DNA of 64,000 nt from contig NC_068576.1 of the NCBI RefSeq assembly GCF_025698545.1, positions 48,725,890-48,789,889 of the forward strand. The letters run 5' to 3'. Within the stretch, counting starts at the first letter, position 1; the number at the start of each line of letters is the position of its first letter. A program made the position numbers and the translations under genes. The notes under the pieces were generated by a model. The model ran no database searches and was not told where the DNA came from. It saw only the letters and a list, made by a program, of their open reading frames with translations. Source of the stretch: Gossypium raimondii (Eukaryota > Streptophyta > Magnoliopsida > Malvales > Malvaceae). Below, piece after piece: positions 55,058-64,000 of the stretch.

Positions 55058-56951
55058 TGAAAGTAATACCAGACCTCACTGCTTTCACTGCTATGCTTTG
55101 AGTCGATCTTTTTCAAACTATCAACTTTATTCTCGGCAAGTTTATTATCAACTTGTCCATAAAGTATTATGTACGAACTCATGGTGCTGATAACGCCGGA
55201 TCGGCCAGTTTATTACCAATTTGCCCATAAGCTGTGTACGAACTCAATATAGATATCAATATGATACACCAACATGACATCGATATGTTAAATTTTATAT
55301 GATGTAAAATTTAACTTTATAGTTATATATTTCAATATAAAATACAAAAGTAGTAAACTTACCATTGCTACAAGAACCGTCAAATTTTCTATTTTAACTT
55401 TTTTTATATTAAAAATATTATTTTAGCATCAAATAAATATTAATAAATTTGCAATTAGTAAAAGTATATATATATATATATATATATATTTGAAAGTTAG
55501 TAAAACTATGGGAGAATATTTGATAAATTGTCGGTCTATAAGTTTCATGCACCATTGGTGAATAATAACATGATAGTTCATCATTAAGTAAATCATATAA
55601 CGTTGAAAGAGTTATAAACAAATATTAATAATTTTATTTAAACATAAATAAATACTAAAGCATTAGACTCTAAACCCTTAATCCCATGATTCTAAATCCA
55701 AGAGTTATTGATATTTATTTATAATATCTATGTTTAATGTTTAATTATGTTTACATAAAATTATTAGTATTTATTTACAAATTTTCTATAATATTTTAAT
55801 TTAATTAAGATTTTTGTCATATTATTATTCATTGATGGTGCATGAAAGTTATACACCGATTTAACGATGCATCAAATATTATTTAAGTAAAAATATATAT
55901 TTAACTAATTAAAATACAAATAATTTTCTTACCAATTTATTACCTGATTTTTACAAGTTATTCCGTAATTAATTATATAGTATACCGAATCCAACAACCT
56001 ACCAATTTTATATTCAACCCATTAATCTAATCTAATTCTTAAAACATTGTTCTTCGTATTCTCTCAAATAGGGAGCCTCCTAAAGAAAAGTAAGTATAGT
56101 GGGCGTTTAAAAGTTGTGGGCACTAAGCAGCGATTTGCTGCAAGTGGTGTTAGTATATTTGTTTTATAATTATTAAGTGAGTAGTGTTGGGTTAACCTAG
56201 CCCACCCAGAATATTGTGGTCCTGATGTTTTATACACCTGGTATCCTCGTGCTTATATTGTGGTCCTGTTGTCGTTTTTTCAAATTGTTTTTGTAATGAT
56301 CCTGTATATTTTGATTTAAATTGAATGAATATTATCTAATCCATAAAAAAAATATCATTAAAGCTTTTGTACTAACAGTTAAATTATATTTTGCTTCATT
56401 TAAAAAAATGAGTTTAAATTAAAAAATAAATTGTATTACTAACAAATTGCCAAATTGTTGCTAAAAAACCAAAAATATAGGCCTGGTAATTCTATATCGA
56501 CGGTCAAAAAGGCTATTCCAAGGAAAAGATAACCGTTGATAGACTCGATATCAATATAGATTTTTTTGACGAAAAACGTGATTATCGAAATAGGTATAAA
56601 AATTTATACCAACAGTTTAAGTGTCGCTGAAGTAGCAAACTTTCCCACTGTAGCTGCCTTCGAGATTACGCATGGATTTAAATAAAGTATTTTCTTTTTT
56701 AGACTTTTTTTTTTAATTTTAAGCAATTTGTCGTCTAACTACAAATGAATTTTGATAATTATTTATTTAAGTTTATTGTGAATGTGTATTTCTTTAGTAA
56801 TTATATATATTTTAATAATTTCAAAAATAATGATATAAAAATATTTTTAAAATAAATTTTAGATTTAAAATAAATTTGATTTTTATTACTTAAGTAATAA
56901 ATCATTTTAAAATAAACTTAATTTTTATTCCAAATTTTAAAAGATAATAAT
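55058..56951. other. UGT promoter and intergenic DNA
   Basis: The first few hundred bases are the UGT upstream region. A (TA)n run lies at 55465-55489. At 56460-56660 there is balanced-composition sequence with words such as ATCGACGGTCAAAAAG and TATACCAACAGTTTAAGTG that look like a transposon end, but no partner end was found. Bases from about 56710 form the left arm of an inverted repeat described separately. Confidence 0.45.
56710..56951 (+). repeat. Left arm of inverted repeat surrounding the MULE
   Basis: Words GAATGTGTATTTCT(T/C)TAGTAATT, ATATAAAAATATTTTTAAAAT and TTATTACTTAAGTAA occur here. They reappear in reverse complement at 63609-63850 on the far side of the Mutator-like element. 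The arms are diverged and AT-rich. Confidence 0.6.
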
Positions 56952-57258
56952 GACTATAAAGGGCAAAACACCAATAAAAGCTCCTTTTTTAAAAAATTTA
57001 TCGAAATGGGTCTGATATTTTATTATTTATCGGAATGGGTCATTTTCCTCGAAAACTCGTCCACGTCAGCGCGATGTCAAGGGACGTGGCAGAAAAACGC
57101 ATCCTCAAGGGCGCGCTTTGTCCACATGGACAAAAAGCGCGCACGTGGACGCGTTTTGTTGCCACGTCAGCGAGTCCCAGGGGATGCGTTTTCCCCGCGC
57201 GTGAATAATGCCAACGGTCATTTTTTTTTACTGTTGCCCCCCTCAACGGTAAAAAAAA

Positions 57259-57488
57259 AACTATAAAAACCCCCACCCCTTCATTTTTTTCACAAATTAA
57301 TTATTTTCTCAATTATTTTCTCAATTTCCTCTCAATTTCCTTCCAAATCTCTCTCAAACCCATATTTAATCTCAATTTGCTCTCAGTTTCCTCTTAAATT
57401 TCTCTTAAATCCCTATTTTTAATTATTTTTTAAAAAAATTAATTTTTTTAATTTTTTTTAAATCGTAAAAATTTGTACGAATTTAGCA
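57259..57488 (+). promoter_or_regulatory. TATA box and leader of the MULE-borne PMD gene
   Basis: CTATAAAAACCCCCAC at 57261-57276 lies just inside the left inverted repeat. A CT-rich leader with repeated CTCAATTTCCTCTCAATTTC follows, with the ATG at 57489. Confidence 0.55.
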
Positions 57489-59638
57489 ATGGCTGGAGAA
57501 TTGATTCGTCTTGATAACAAGCACATATCCATCGAACAAATGAGAATGGTAAGTGTTAAATTTATTTTTTAAATATTATTTAAGATTTTTTATTTATGCA
57601 TTTTTAAATAATTATTAATTTATTATTTGTTATAAAAGTCTGTAGATCTGATATTGGAATGCTATTTCCGGAATATGCATGGTTCTCCATCACCGTTGGT
57701 AGATAATTACCTGCGGGAAGTGGGTTTTTGGCACGTGGCGACGGTAGGCCGGGGATGCAAGTTGGACCCGAAGCTTATCAGTGCGTTGGTTGAGAGGTGG
57801 AGACCCGAGATGCACACATTCCATCTTCCATGTGGAGAGTGCACTATCACTTTGGAAGATGTCAATCTGCAATTGGGATTCTTTGGTGGGCAGTACCGAT
57901 CCTGGGTGTGTTCAATCTGGCAATTGGGGAGCGGTGTGCTATGAGCTTTTGGGCGTTATTCCGGAGAAAATTAACGGGAGGTCAGATCGAGATGGGCTGG
58001 TTATGAGACACATTCCTGGATCCGGATAATGATTCAACCGAAGTAGAAAGAATCCGCTATGCTCGGGCATATATTCTTCAAATAATTGGAGGTTATTTGA
58101 TGTCAGACTTGTCACGGAACCTCGAACATCTAAGATGGCTGCTGAAACTCGTTGATTTTAGAGCAGCTGGTGAATTGAGTTGGGGGTTTGCCGTGTTGGC
58201 AACATTATATCGGGAGATGTGCGGGGCGACGCGACCGAGTAAAGTGAAAAACGGAGGTTGCATGTCACTACTACAGTCATGGGCACAGTTTCGCTTTCCA
58301 TTTTTACGTCCTCGAGTGGACCACCCATATACATTCCTACTCATAACGAGGTAAATTTTATATTAGATTTTACAATTATTATGTAGATTTTTAAAAATAA
58401 TAGTATGCTAAAAAGTTTATTTAATTAGGTGGAACCATCTAGCAAGTTATGCTCGATTACTTACCTCTCTTGAAGATATACGGCTTCTATTGGACCAACG
58501 GTCGAAAGCACAAGTAAGTATTAAATAAAATAGATATTTCTATAATGAGATAGTCGATTGGCATTTAGTATTTAGTACATAACTAATATTTCCATCATGG
58601 TCATATAGTTTGAATGGACACCATACGAGGATTCGACAATTCGGGCAGTAATTCTGGACGAGTACTTGCAAAATCAAAACGGTTGGCATGTGAAAGCCCC
58701 ATTGGTCAACTTTGCGACTGTGGAGATGCACCAGTCGGATAGAGTATGACAGCAATTTGGATTCCAACAACCGATTCCCGTGGCACCTGTGGTGTTGGAT
58801 TCATCACAAAATCGACCTACTGTAATTGCATACGGATTGGCCGAGATTCTAGTCACACTACATCCAAATGTGGGAAGATCGGTATGACTATATACCTACT
58901 CGGGCACCGATCATCGTTCCAGAATTAGCGTGCGTGCCGAAATACATGCCATGGTTTAGAATCAATGGGAAGTCGTATTTACTCTTGCCATAAGAGAGAC
59001 AATTGCAATTGCGTGTCCAAAGGGAACGACGTGGCCCTTTAAATCCAAGAAGAAAGGACAACGACGCAGGCCCATCAACGAGGCCCAAAAATTCACCCGG
59101 CCTATCATCAGCGCCCATAACTTCATCAGACCCAGCAACAGCACCGACACAGTCACCCGACCCAGTAGTTCAACCGATGATACCCACGGCACAGCCTTTT
59201 CAGATGATGTCAGGTGCGTATCCTAGCCCTTTTATGTATCCTAACCCTTATATGTTTCCTTTTTCTAGTCTCATGGCAGGTTGAAATCAATGGCCCGGTT
59301 CATCTCCATTTTCGACTATGCCGGTTGGACTACCGATGTATAGGCCATCGTCGTAGGAAGGATCGCAAGAGGGGCCGTCTGGGAGCTCTTCTTTTTACCA
59401 AACGCTACCATCGTATAGGTTTCAATCACCTTCGCCGTTGCTGATGCAAACACCTCCACATTCACTATTCTATCAAGGTGGCTCATCGTCTCAACACTGA
59501 CAACCAGATCTCCTACCGGATGAACCAGAATCTCCGCCGGAATAACCACAACCCCCGCCAGAAGCTGGACAAAGAAGGAATCTAGCGCGTAACTGTCGAC
59601 CGCCATGTGGCACTGAATCCGGCAGGCACGGTGATTGA
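57489..59638 (+). pseudogene. Plant mobile domain (PMD) protein pseudogene carried by the MULE
   Basis: Exon 1 is 57489-57548 (MAGELIRLDNKHISIEQMRM). Exon 2 runs 57639-58350, then 58429-58513, then 58609 onward. Recognisable PMD (MAIN/MAIL1-type, often called PP7 long-form homologue) segments are [66 protein letters not shown] and RFPFLRPRVDHPYTF. A Pro-rich tail ends near 59638. Damage includes frame changes near 57885 and 57975, stops at 58004-58006 and 58747-58749, and several more stops in the tail. PMD proteins in plants act in silencing and chromosome integrity or are transposon-borne (family knowledge). This is a transposon-borne copy and no longer codes for a full protein. Confidence 0.8.
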
Positions 59639-60060
59639 TTTTTATTTTAAAATATTTGTACAAAATAGTTTATATTAATGTAATAAAATACAAAATAGTT
59701 TAATTTGAATATTTTGATATTATTTGATGTAATAAAATACAAAATAGTTAATATTCTTAATAATAAAAATTATTTTAAATAATTTAATATGTTGAACACT
59801 TGGCATATTATTTCATTTCACAAAATAGGTAAATATTCTTAATAATACAAAGTTGTTTACAATAACGTTCAACTATTGCGATTTGGGCATGATCGGCTTG
59901 TACGGCCTGGATTGCTACACCATCTGCACAACTTGCCTTGACTGGCTATTTCTCGGATATCTATATTGTTACGTATTCTAGTCGAGTAAGGTCGACCCTT
60001 CGGTTTACGGCGTAATTCTCTATCCGGTAATAGCTTAAAAGGAGTGTGCGATACGGGCGG
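59639..60060. other. Convergent intergenic spacer inside the MULE
   Basis: AT-rich spacer between the tail-to-tail PMD and MURA genes, containing presumed 3' ends of both. A repeated AATAAAATACAAAATAGTT word occurs near 59680 and 59731. No gene was seen. Confidence 0.5.
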
Positions 60061-62744
60061 TCACTTATGTTCATCTAAGACTGGTGGGAAAACGTGTCTC
60101 CAGACGTTATACATATTTTCTAATTTGTACACTTCGTCGACATAGCTCATCGGATCCAGACAGAGATTCTGGCAAGCTGCAATTACATAAGCGCATGGAT
60201 AACGAAGTGCATCAAACATCCCACAGTCGCAAGTTCTATTTCGCAAGTGTACACGATATTGCTTGCTAATAACACCTTGGTGCGGTCTGTCAAACTCTGT
60301 CACGCGAAACCATAATTTGTCTCGACCGTGACACACTGTGTGTATGGTGTTCACCCGCGCCTTGGCCTTGTTAATTTCTTGCACTACCTTACTACACCAT
60401 ACACGGTCTCCCTGCATATGGCCTGCATAACTCGCTGCTCGCTTTGAAAATAGCGCCGCCAAACGAAAATATGTCTCTCGCACAACCGATGTTATCGATA
60501 GATGGCGTGTTCCTTTTAGAATAGAATTTATGCATTCAGCCAAGTTTGAGGTCATATGACTATATCGTAGGCCGCCGCCGTATGCTTGTGCCCACTGTTC
60601 GAAACGTATGTTGCAAAGGTAGTCCGCGCCTTCGCTGTTAATTGAATGCAAAACTGCCAATATCTCGTAAAAACGATCTTTATTTATTTCATACCCTGCC
60701 AATATAAGTTCATATCGAATATTACATACTACTTTTTCATTTACAATAAATTCAAAATGACAAACGAAATAATATTAATAGAGACTAAATACCCATGTTG
60801 GTCACTTGTCGTCGTTCCCTCTTAGATGGATATTGCCTGTAGTAGTTGGAAGCAACGTGCCTTAGGCAATATCGATGGTGTGTGCGCTGCCATAAGCTTC
60901 TCTATCGATCAAATGCAGCTAGTATACCTGTACACCAATCTAAAATAACACAGATATCAAGTTAGGGGCACACATGCCTCTTTAACCTAGATAGAAAGAA
61001 ATCCTAGTCATCAGATGACTCCCCCTGTGTTATTGCAAACGCAATTGGAAAAATTCTCTCACCGCCATCCTATGTCACTGCAAGCAATAGCCGATGAGTA
61101 TACCTACCAAACATAAAGGTACCGTCAATTTATACCAATGGCTTATAGTATGGAAATGCGTCTCGGTATTGCTTAAAGGTCCAAAATAGGCGTTTGAACA
61201 CTTGGCATCCACGTAGCAATCGGTCGCTGTAGTACGCATTTTCCGTTTCAAGATTTGTGATGCAAGCTGGGACGTATCTCTCTAGCACTTGACACCACTG
61301 CCATATTTCATTATATGAAACGTCCCACCCACTATGCATCTTCTCCAACGCCTTTTGCTTAGCTATCCAAGCCTTGCGGTAAGAGGGTGTGTACCCCATT
61401 TGGCTACGAATATTGGCAATTAAGACCGGCACTGAAGTCCTGGGATCTGCCTTCATCGTGGGTAGTATCAAGCTAGCTAACATAGCTGAATCCATCTTGG
61501 GATGATCTTGTGAAACACCTATAAATAGAGTACATTAAATAACACAACATTACATAATAACATTATTATTCAGAAACCGTCAATACTGTACCTTCAGCAC
61601 ATGTATGTGGACCTTTGTACTTTTTTATCTCCCACAACCCTGTCATTTTCCTCAACCAGGCGTAGATTTTCCATGAACATGTGCCGTCTTGCACGGCATA
61701 CTTTGCCTCAAACTTATCAGATTTGGATTTAACCACGTGGTATTTAACGTCGTTGGTGATATTATGTTGTTTCAAAGCACCAATAAAACCATCCTTGTTG
61801 GAAAACTGATTACCAACTTCAAATTCACCCGAATCCAGCCCCGAACTTGTACGATCACGCAACCGATGTGGTAGCTCTGGAAACTTCAACGCATCATCTG
61901 CAAATAGATCGACATTATGCATGTGGGTTGGAGGTGAGTATTCTCTGAATCGTGGATTTTCTTTTTCATCTGAACTCCTTTCAGCATCTTCAGGTTCTAT
62001 TGGAATAGGCTCCGGTTCAGAAAATAAGCCAACTTCTGCACCATCGGGCCCGGGATCTCGAGGTAGATCCACATCGGAGTCATCTTCTAACCCAGTATCA
62101 TCTGCAACGTACGAGGTCCCTTCACCGGTGGACGTCGTAGGGAGTACATCATCCCTTCTTCTAGGCATTTTATAACGTCCCCAATTGGATGTAGATTGCC
62201 AACCACTAGAACTTGATGCCGTTCCCCAGTACGTATTTCCAGCATCATATATCGAGCCACCGACGTACATGTCCCATCCACTGACAGAGTGTCTTGCAGG
62301 GGATTTGCATTCCACACCGCTACCAAACATGGGCTGTTCCGTTTTTTGTAACTCGCCAACCGAGTGTCGGCCAGGGGTCGTGTATACCTCTCGAACACCA
62401 GTCACAAGTACATCATTTGGCGATGTAAATTGTACATATAACTCAATATAAGGTGCTCCACTAGCAAGATGGGTCTGCACCATTGCCTCCAAGCTACGAG
62501 CACCTTTTATGTCGAACGAGTCATATGTCACCGGATCAATAGAAGAACAAAATCGATATGTAATAGATAAAGCTTTCATTGGCGTCGTTCCAAAAATTTT
62601 ACGCCTAATTCTTTTATAAAGTTCTGTCAAATCTATGTTCTGGTTAAAAACCAGTCGTACTGTATTCTCCGATAAAAAAACATCGTTCTCGGTGTGGCAA
62701 ACCTCACCATCATAGTAAATAACAGCACTAATACGTTCACTCAT
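60061..62744 (-). pseudogene. MURA-type MULE transposase, three exons, five nonsense codons
   Basis: Exons 62744-61592, 61518-60793 and 60695-60061 join in phase into an 837-codon frame. The first exon gives a long acidic N-terminal part and a MuDR-type DNA-binding region (CSWKIYAWLRKMTGLWEIKK, GPHTCAEG). Exon 2 has the start of the DDE domain (IDGTFMFGRYTHRLLLAVT). Exon 3 has a SWIM zinc finger (CDCGMFDALRYPCAYVIAAC) and ends LDEHK. Five in-frame stops, all in exon 2, lie at 61130-61132, 61070-61072, 61004-61006, 60962-60964 and 60902-60904; I see no frameshift. Cut-and-paste transposase of this family acts at the long inverted repeats (family knowledge). A TATA-like GCTATAAATG on the minus strand (62821-62830) precedes the ATG. 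Confidence 0.85.
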
Positions 62745-62842
62745 CTTTAATTTTTAACCTTCTTAGCCTTTCTAAATTGTTTTTGCTGTAACTTATGAAA
62801 TCTGAGAACATTTTTTGCCTCATTTATAGCCTCAGCCCAAAC

Positions 62843-63130
62843 ATGCTACTGTGGCAAAAGCCCGTCCACGTGGGAGCGATTTCAAAAATTCTTCTGATAA
62901 AGCATCCTGCTTGAAGCATTTTTATACTATTTGCTCAGAAACGTCAACTCGAAATTATTTTTTCAGGACCTACTGTAGCAAAAGAGCGTCCACGTGGGAG
63001 CGATTTCAAAAATTCTTCTGATAAAGCATCTTGCTTGAAGCGGTTTTATACTATTTGTTCAGAAACGTCAACTCAAAATTATTTTTTCAGGACCTACTGT
63101 ATCAAAAACGTGTCCACGTAGGAGCGATTT
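62843..63130 (-). repeat. 124-bp tandem repeat upstream of the MURA gene
   Basis: About 2.3 copies of a 124-bp unit containing CGTCCACGTGGGAGCGATTT, ATTCTTCTGATAAAGCATC and AGAAACGTCAACTC. The CGTCCACG word starts at about 62863, 62987 and (as TGTCCACG) 63111. The unit carries a CACGTG core and lies between the TATA-like box and the inverted repeat. Confidence 0.85.
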
Positions 63131-63159
63131 CCTTAATAAATTTTTAATTAAATTACTCA

Positions 63160-63345
63160 CATAACCCTAAACCCTAATTTAATTGATTTTTTCTTAAAAA
63201 ACCATAAACACGAAACCTAATCCAATTTTGAAAAAAAATATAATTAATTTAATTAAGAAACCCTAAACCCTAATCCCTTATTTGTTTAATTTTTCTCTAA
63301 AACCCTACAAACCCTAAACCCTAACCCTAACCCTAAAAACCCAAA
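63160..63345 (-). repeat. Telomere-like CCCTAAA-rich block
   Basis: Scattered AAACCCTAAACCCTAAT heptamers. The best run, ACAAACCCTAAACCCTAACCCTAACCC, lies at about 63307-63333. It sits inside the MULE between the 124-bp repeat and the right inverted repeat. Confidence 0.8.
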
Positions 63346-63608
63346 ACCTAACGTAGGAGAAACGGGCAAAACGCGTCCCCAGGGGAGCGCTTATGTGGCA
63401 ACAAAACGCGCCCTTGAGGGCGCGATTTATGTCCATCTAGGCAAAACACGCCTTCAGGGACGTGTTTTTCTGCCACGTCCCCTGACATCGCTCTGACGTG
63501 GAGGCGTTTTCGGGGAAAATGGCCCATTCCGGTAAATAATAAAATATCGGACCCATTTCGGTAAATTTAAAAAAAGAGGCTTTTAATGGTGTTTTGCCCG
63601 ACTATAAA

Positions 63609-64000
63609 TCATTTAAAAATATTTTTTATTACTTAAGTAAGGAATTTAAAATGATTTCCAGATTTTAAAATAGTTATAAATAATTTACGTAATAAATATG
63701 GAATTTATTTTAAAAATATTTTTATATTATTATTTTTTGGAATTAAAAAAATTATAAAATTACTAGAGAAATACACATTCAAAATGAACGAGAATGAATC
63801 GGACAATGATTGTCTCGATTCATTTGTATCAAGACAACAATTTGTCTAGATGCATTGTGTACTTAAAATAAAAAATCCTAAAATTCAAGAAAAAATCTAG
63901 ATACATATTTTAAAAATCATGAAATTTTATAAAATTCAAGAGTTTATGTTTTAAAAATATATTTGAAATTATAAAAATATAAAATTACTAAAACATTTAG
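63609..64000 (-). repeat. Right arm of inverted repeat surrounding the MULE, then AT-rich DNA
   Basis: 63609-63790 and, more weakly, on to about 63850 is the diverged reverse complement of 56710-56951. The remainder to the window end is AT-rich with no gene. Confidence 0.55.

Larger units (their letters stand above)
56961..63599. mobile_element. Mutator-like element (MULE), 6639 bp, with PMD and MURA genes
   Basis: The 9-bp target duplication GACTATAAA is perfect on both sides (56952-56960 and 63600-63608). Ends begin GGGCAAAACACCA(A/T)TAAAAG on both strands. The inverted repeats extend about 235 bp (to about 57200 and from about 63355), at a rough visual 80-85% identity. Long inverted repeats plus a 9-bp duplication define Mutator. 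Inside, a plant-mobile-domain gene reads from the left end and a MURA transposase reads from the right end; they converge at 59638-60061. Both are pseudogenes, so the element is probably not autonomous now. Confidence 0.92.

Noticed and set aside
57006..57276. Open frames on both strands at the left end of the MULE
   Set aside because: They lie within the GC-rich terminal inverted repeat, with palindromic ACGTGG words; the matching right end shows the same sequence is structural, not coding.
61921..62451. Plus-strand frames of 84-88 codons opposite MURA exon 1
   Set aside because: These are antisense shadows of the transposase reading frame, which has clear domain matches.

Overview
The window is nuclear DNA from a flowering plant, almost certainly a eudicot. 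The evidence is spliced genes with GT-AG introns, an AT-rich background, and proteins of clear Arabidopsis-type families. The repeat repertoire (long Ty3-type LTRs, a CACTA element with GCGGCG subterminal repeats, a Mutator-like element carrying a plant mobile domain gene) looks like cotton (Gossypium). That genus call is inference from family memory, not a search result.

Left part, 1-26 kb, is gene-rich. A small LRR gene (LRRC57 type, minus, 9 exons, 261 aa) spans 6739-1786 and has repeat-laden introns. A 1.5 kb Harbinger-like element follows. Next is a complete DEAH-box spliceosomal helicase of the PRP2/DHX16 type (plus, 9 coding exons, 1067 aa, 10560-16042). Then come a GC-rich hAT-like element, a small unrecognised plus-strand ORF (18357-18812), and a complete diacylglycerol kinase of the DGK1 type (minus, 7 coding exons, 728 aa, 24875-19904).

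The middle, 26-49 kb, is transposon-dominated. It holds a small TAGGGATGG-ended element, a 2389-bp solo LTR with a perfect ACACT target duplication (30511-32899), and a second solo LTR of 2414 bp (34993-37406). A 9.3 kb CACTA element (38865-48140, TTA duplication) keeps only the C-terminal end of its transposase gene plus a decayed second gene with a coiled-coil tail.

The right part, 49-56 kb, has a short NAC-domain gene (plus, 49138-51067) and a UGT83A1-like glycosyltransferase (minus, 55057-53603, 459 aa).

From 56961 to 63599 lies a 6.6 kb Mutator-like element with about 235-bp terminal inverted repeats and a perfect 9-bp target duplication. It carries two genes pointing inward from the two ends. 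One is a plant-mobile-domain pseudogene (plus). The other is a MURA-type transposase (minus) whose three-exon frame is broken by five nonsense codons and no frameshift that I can see. The element is inserted within a pair of older inverted repeats.

The host genes show no operon-like or pathway relation. All exon boundaries were read by eye from splice signals, frame continuity and family knowledge, without transcript evidence.
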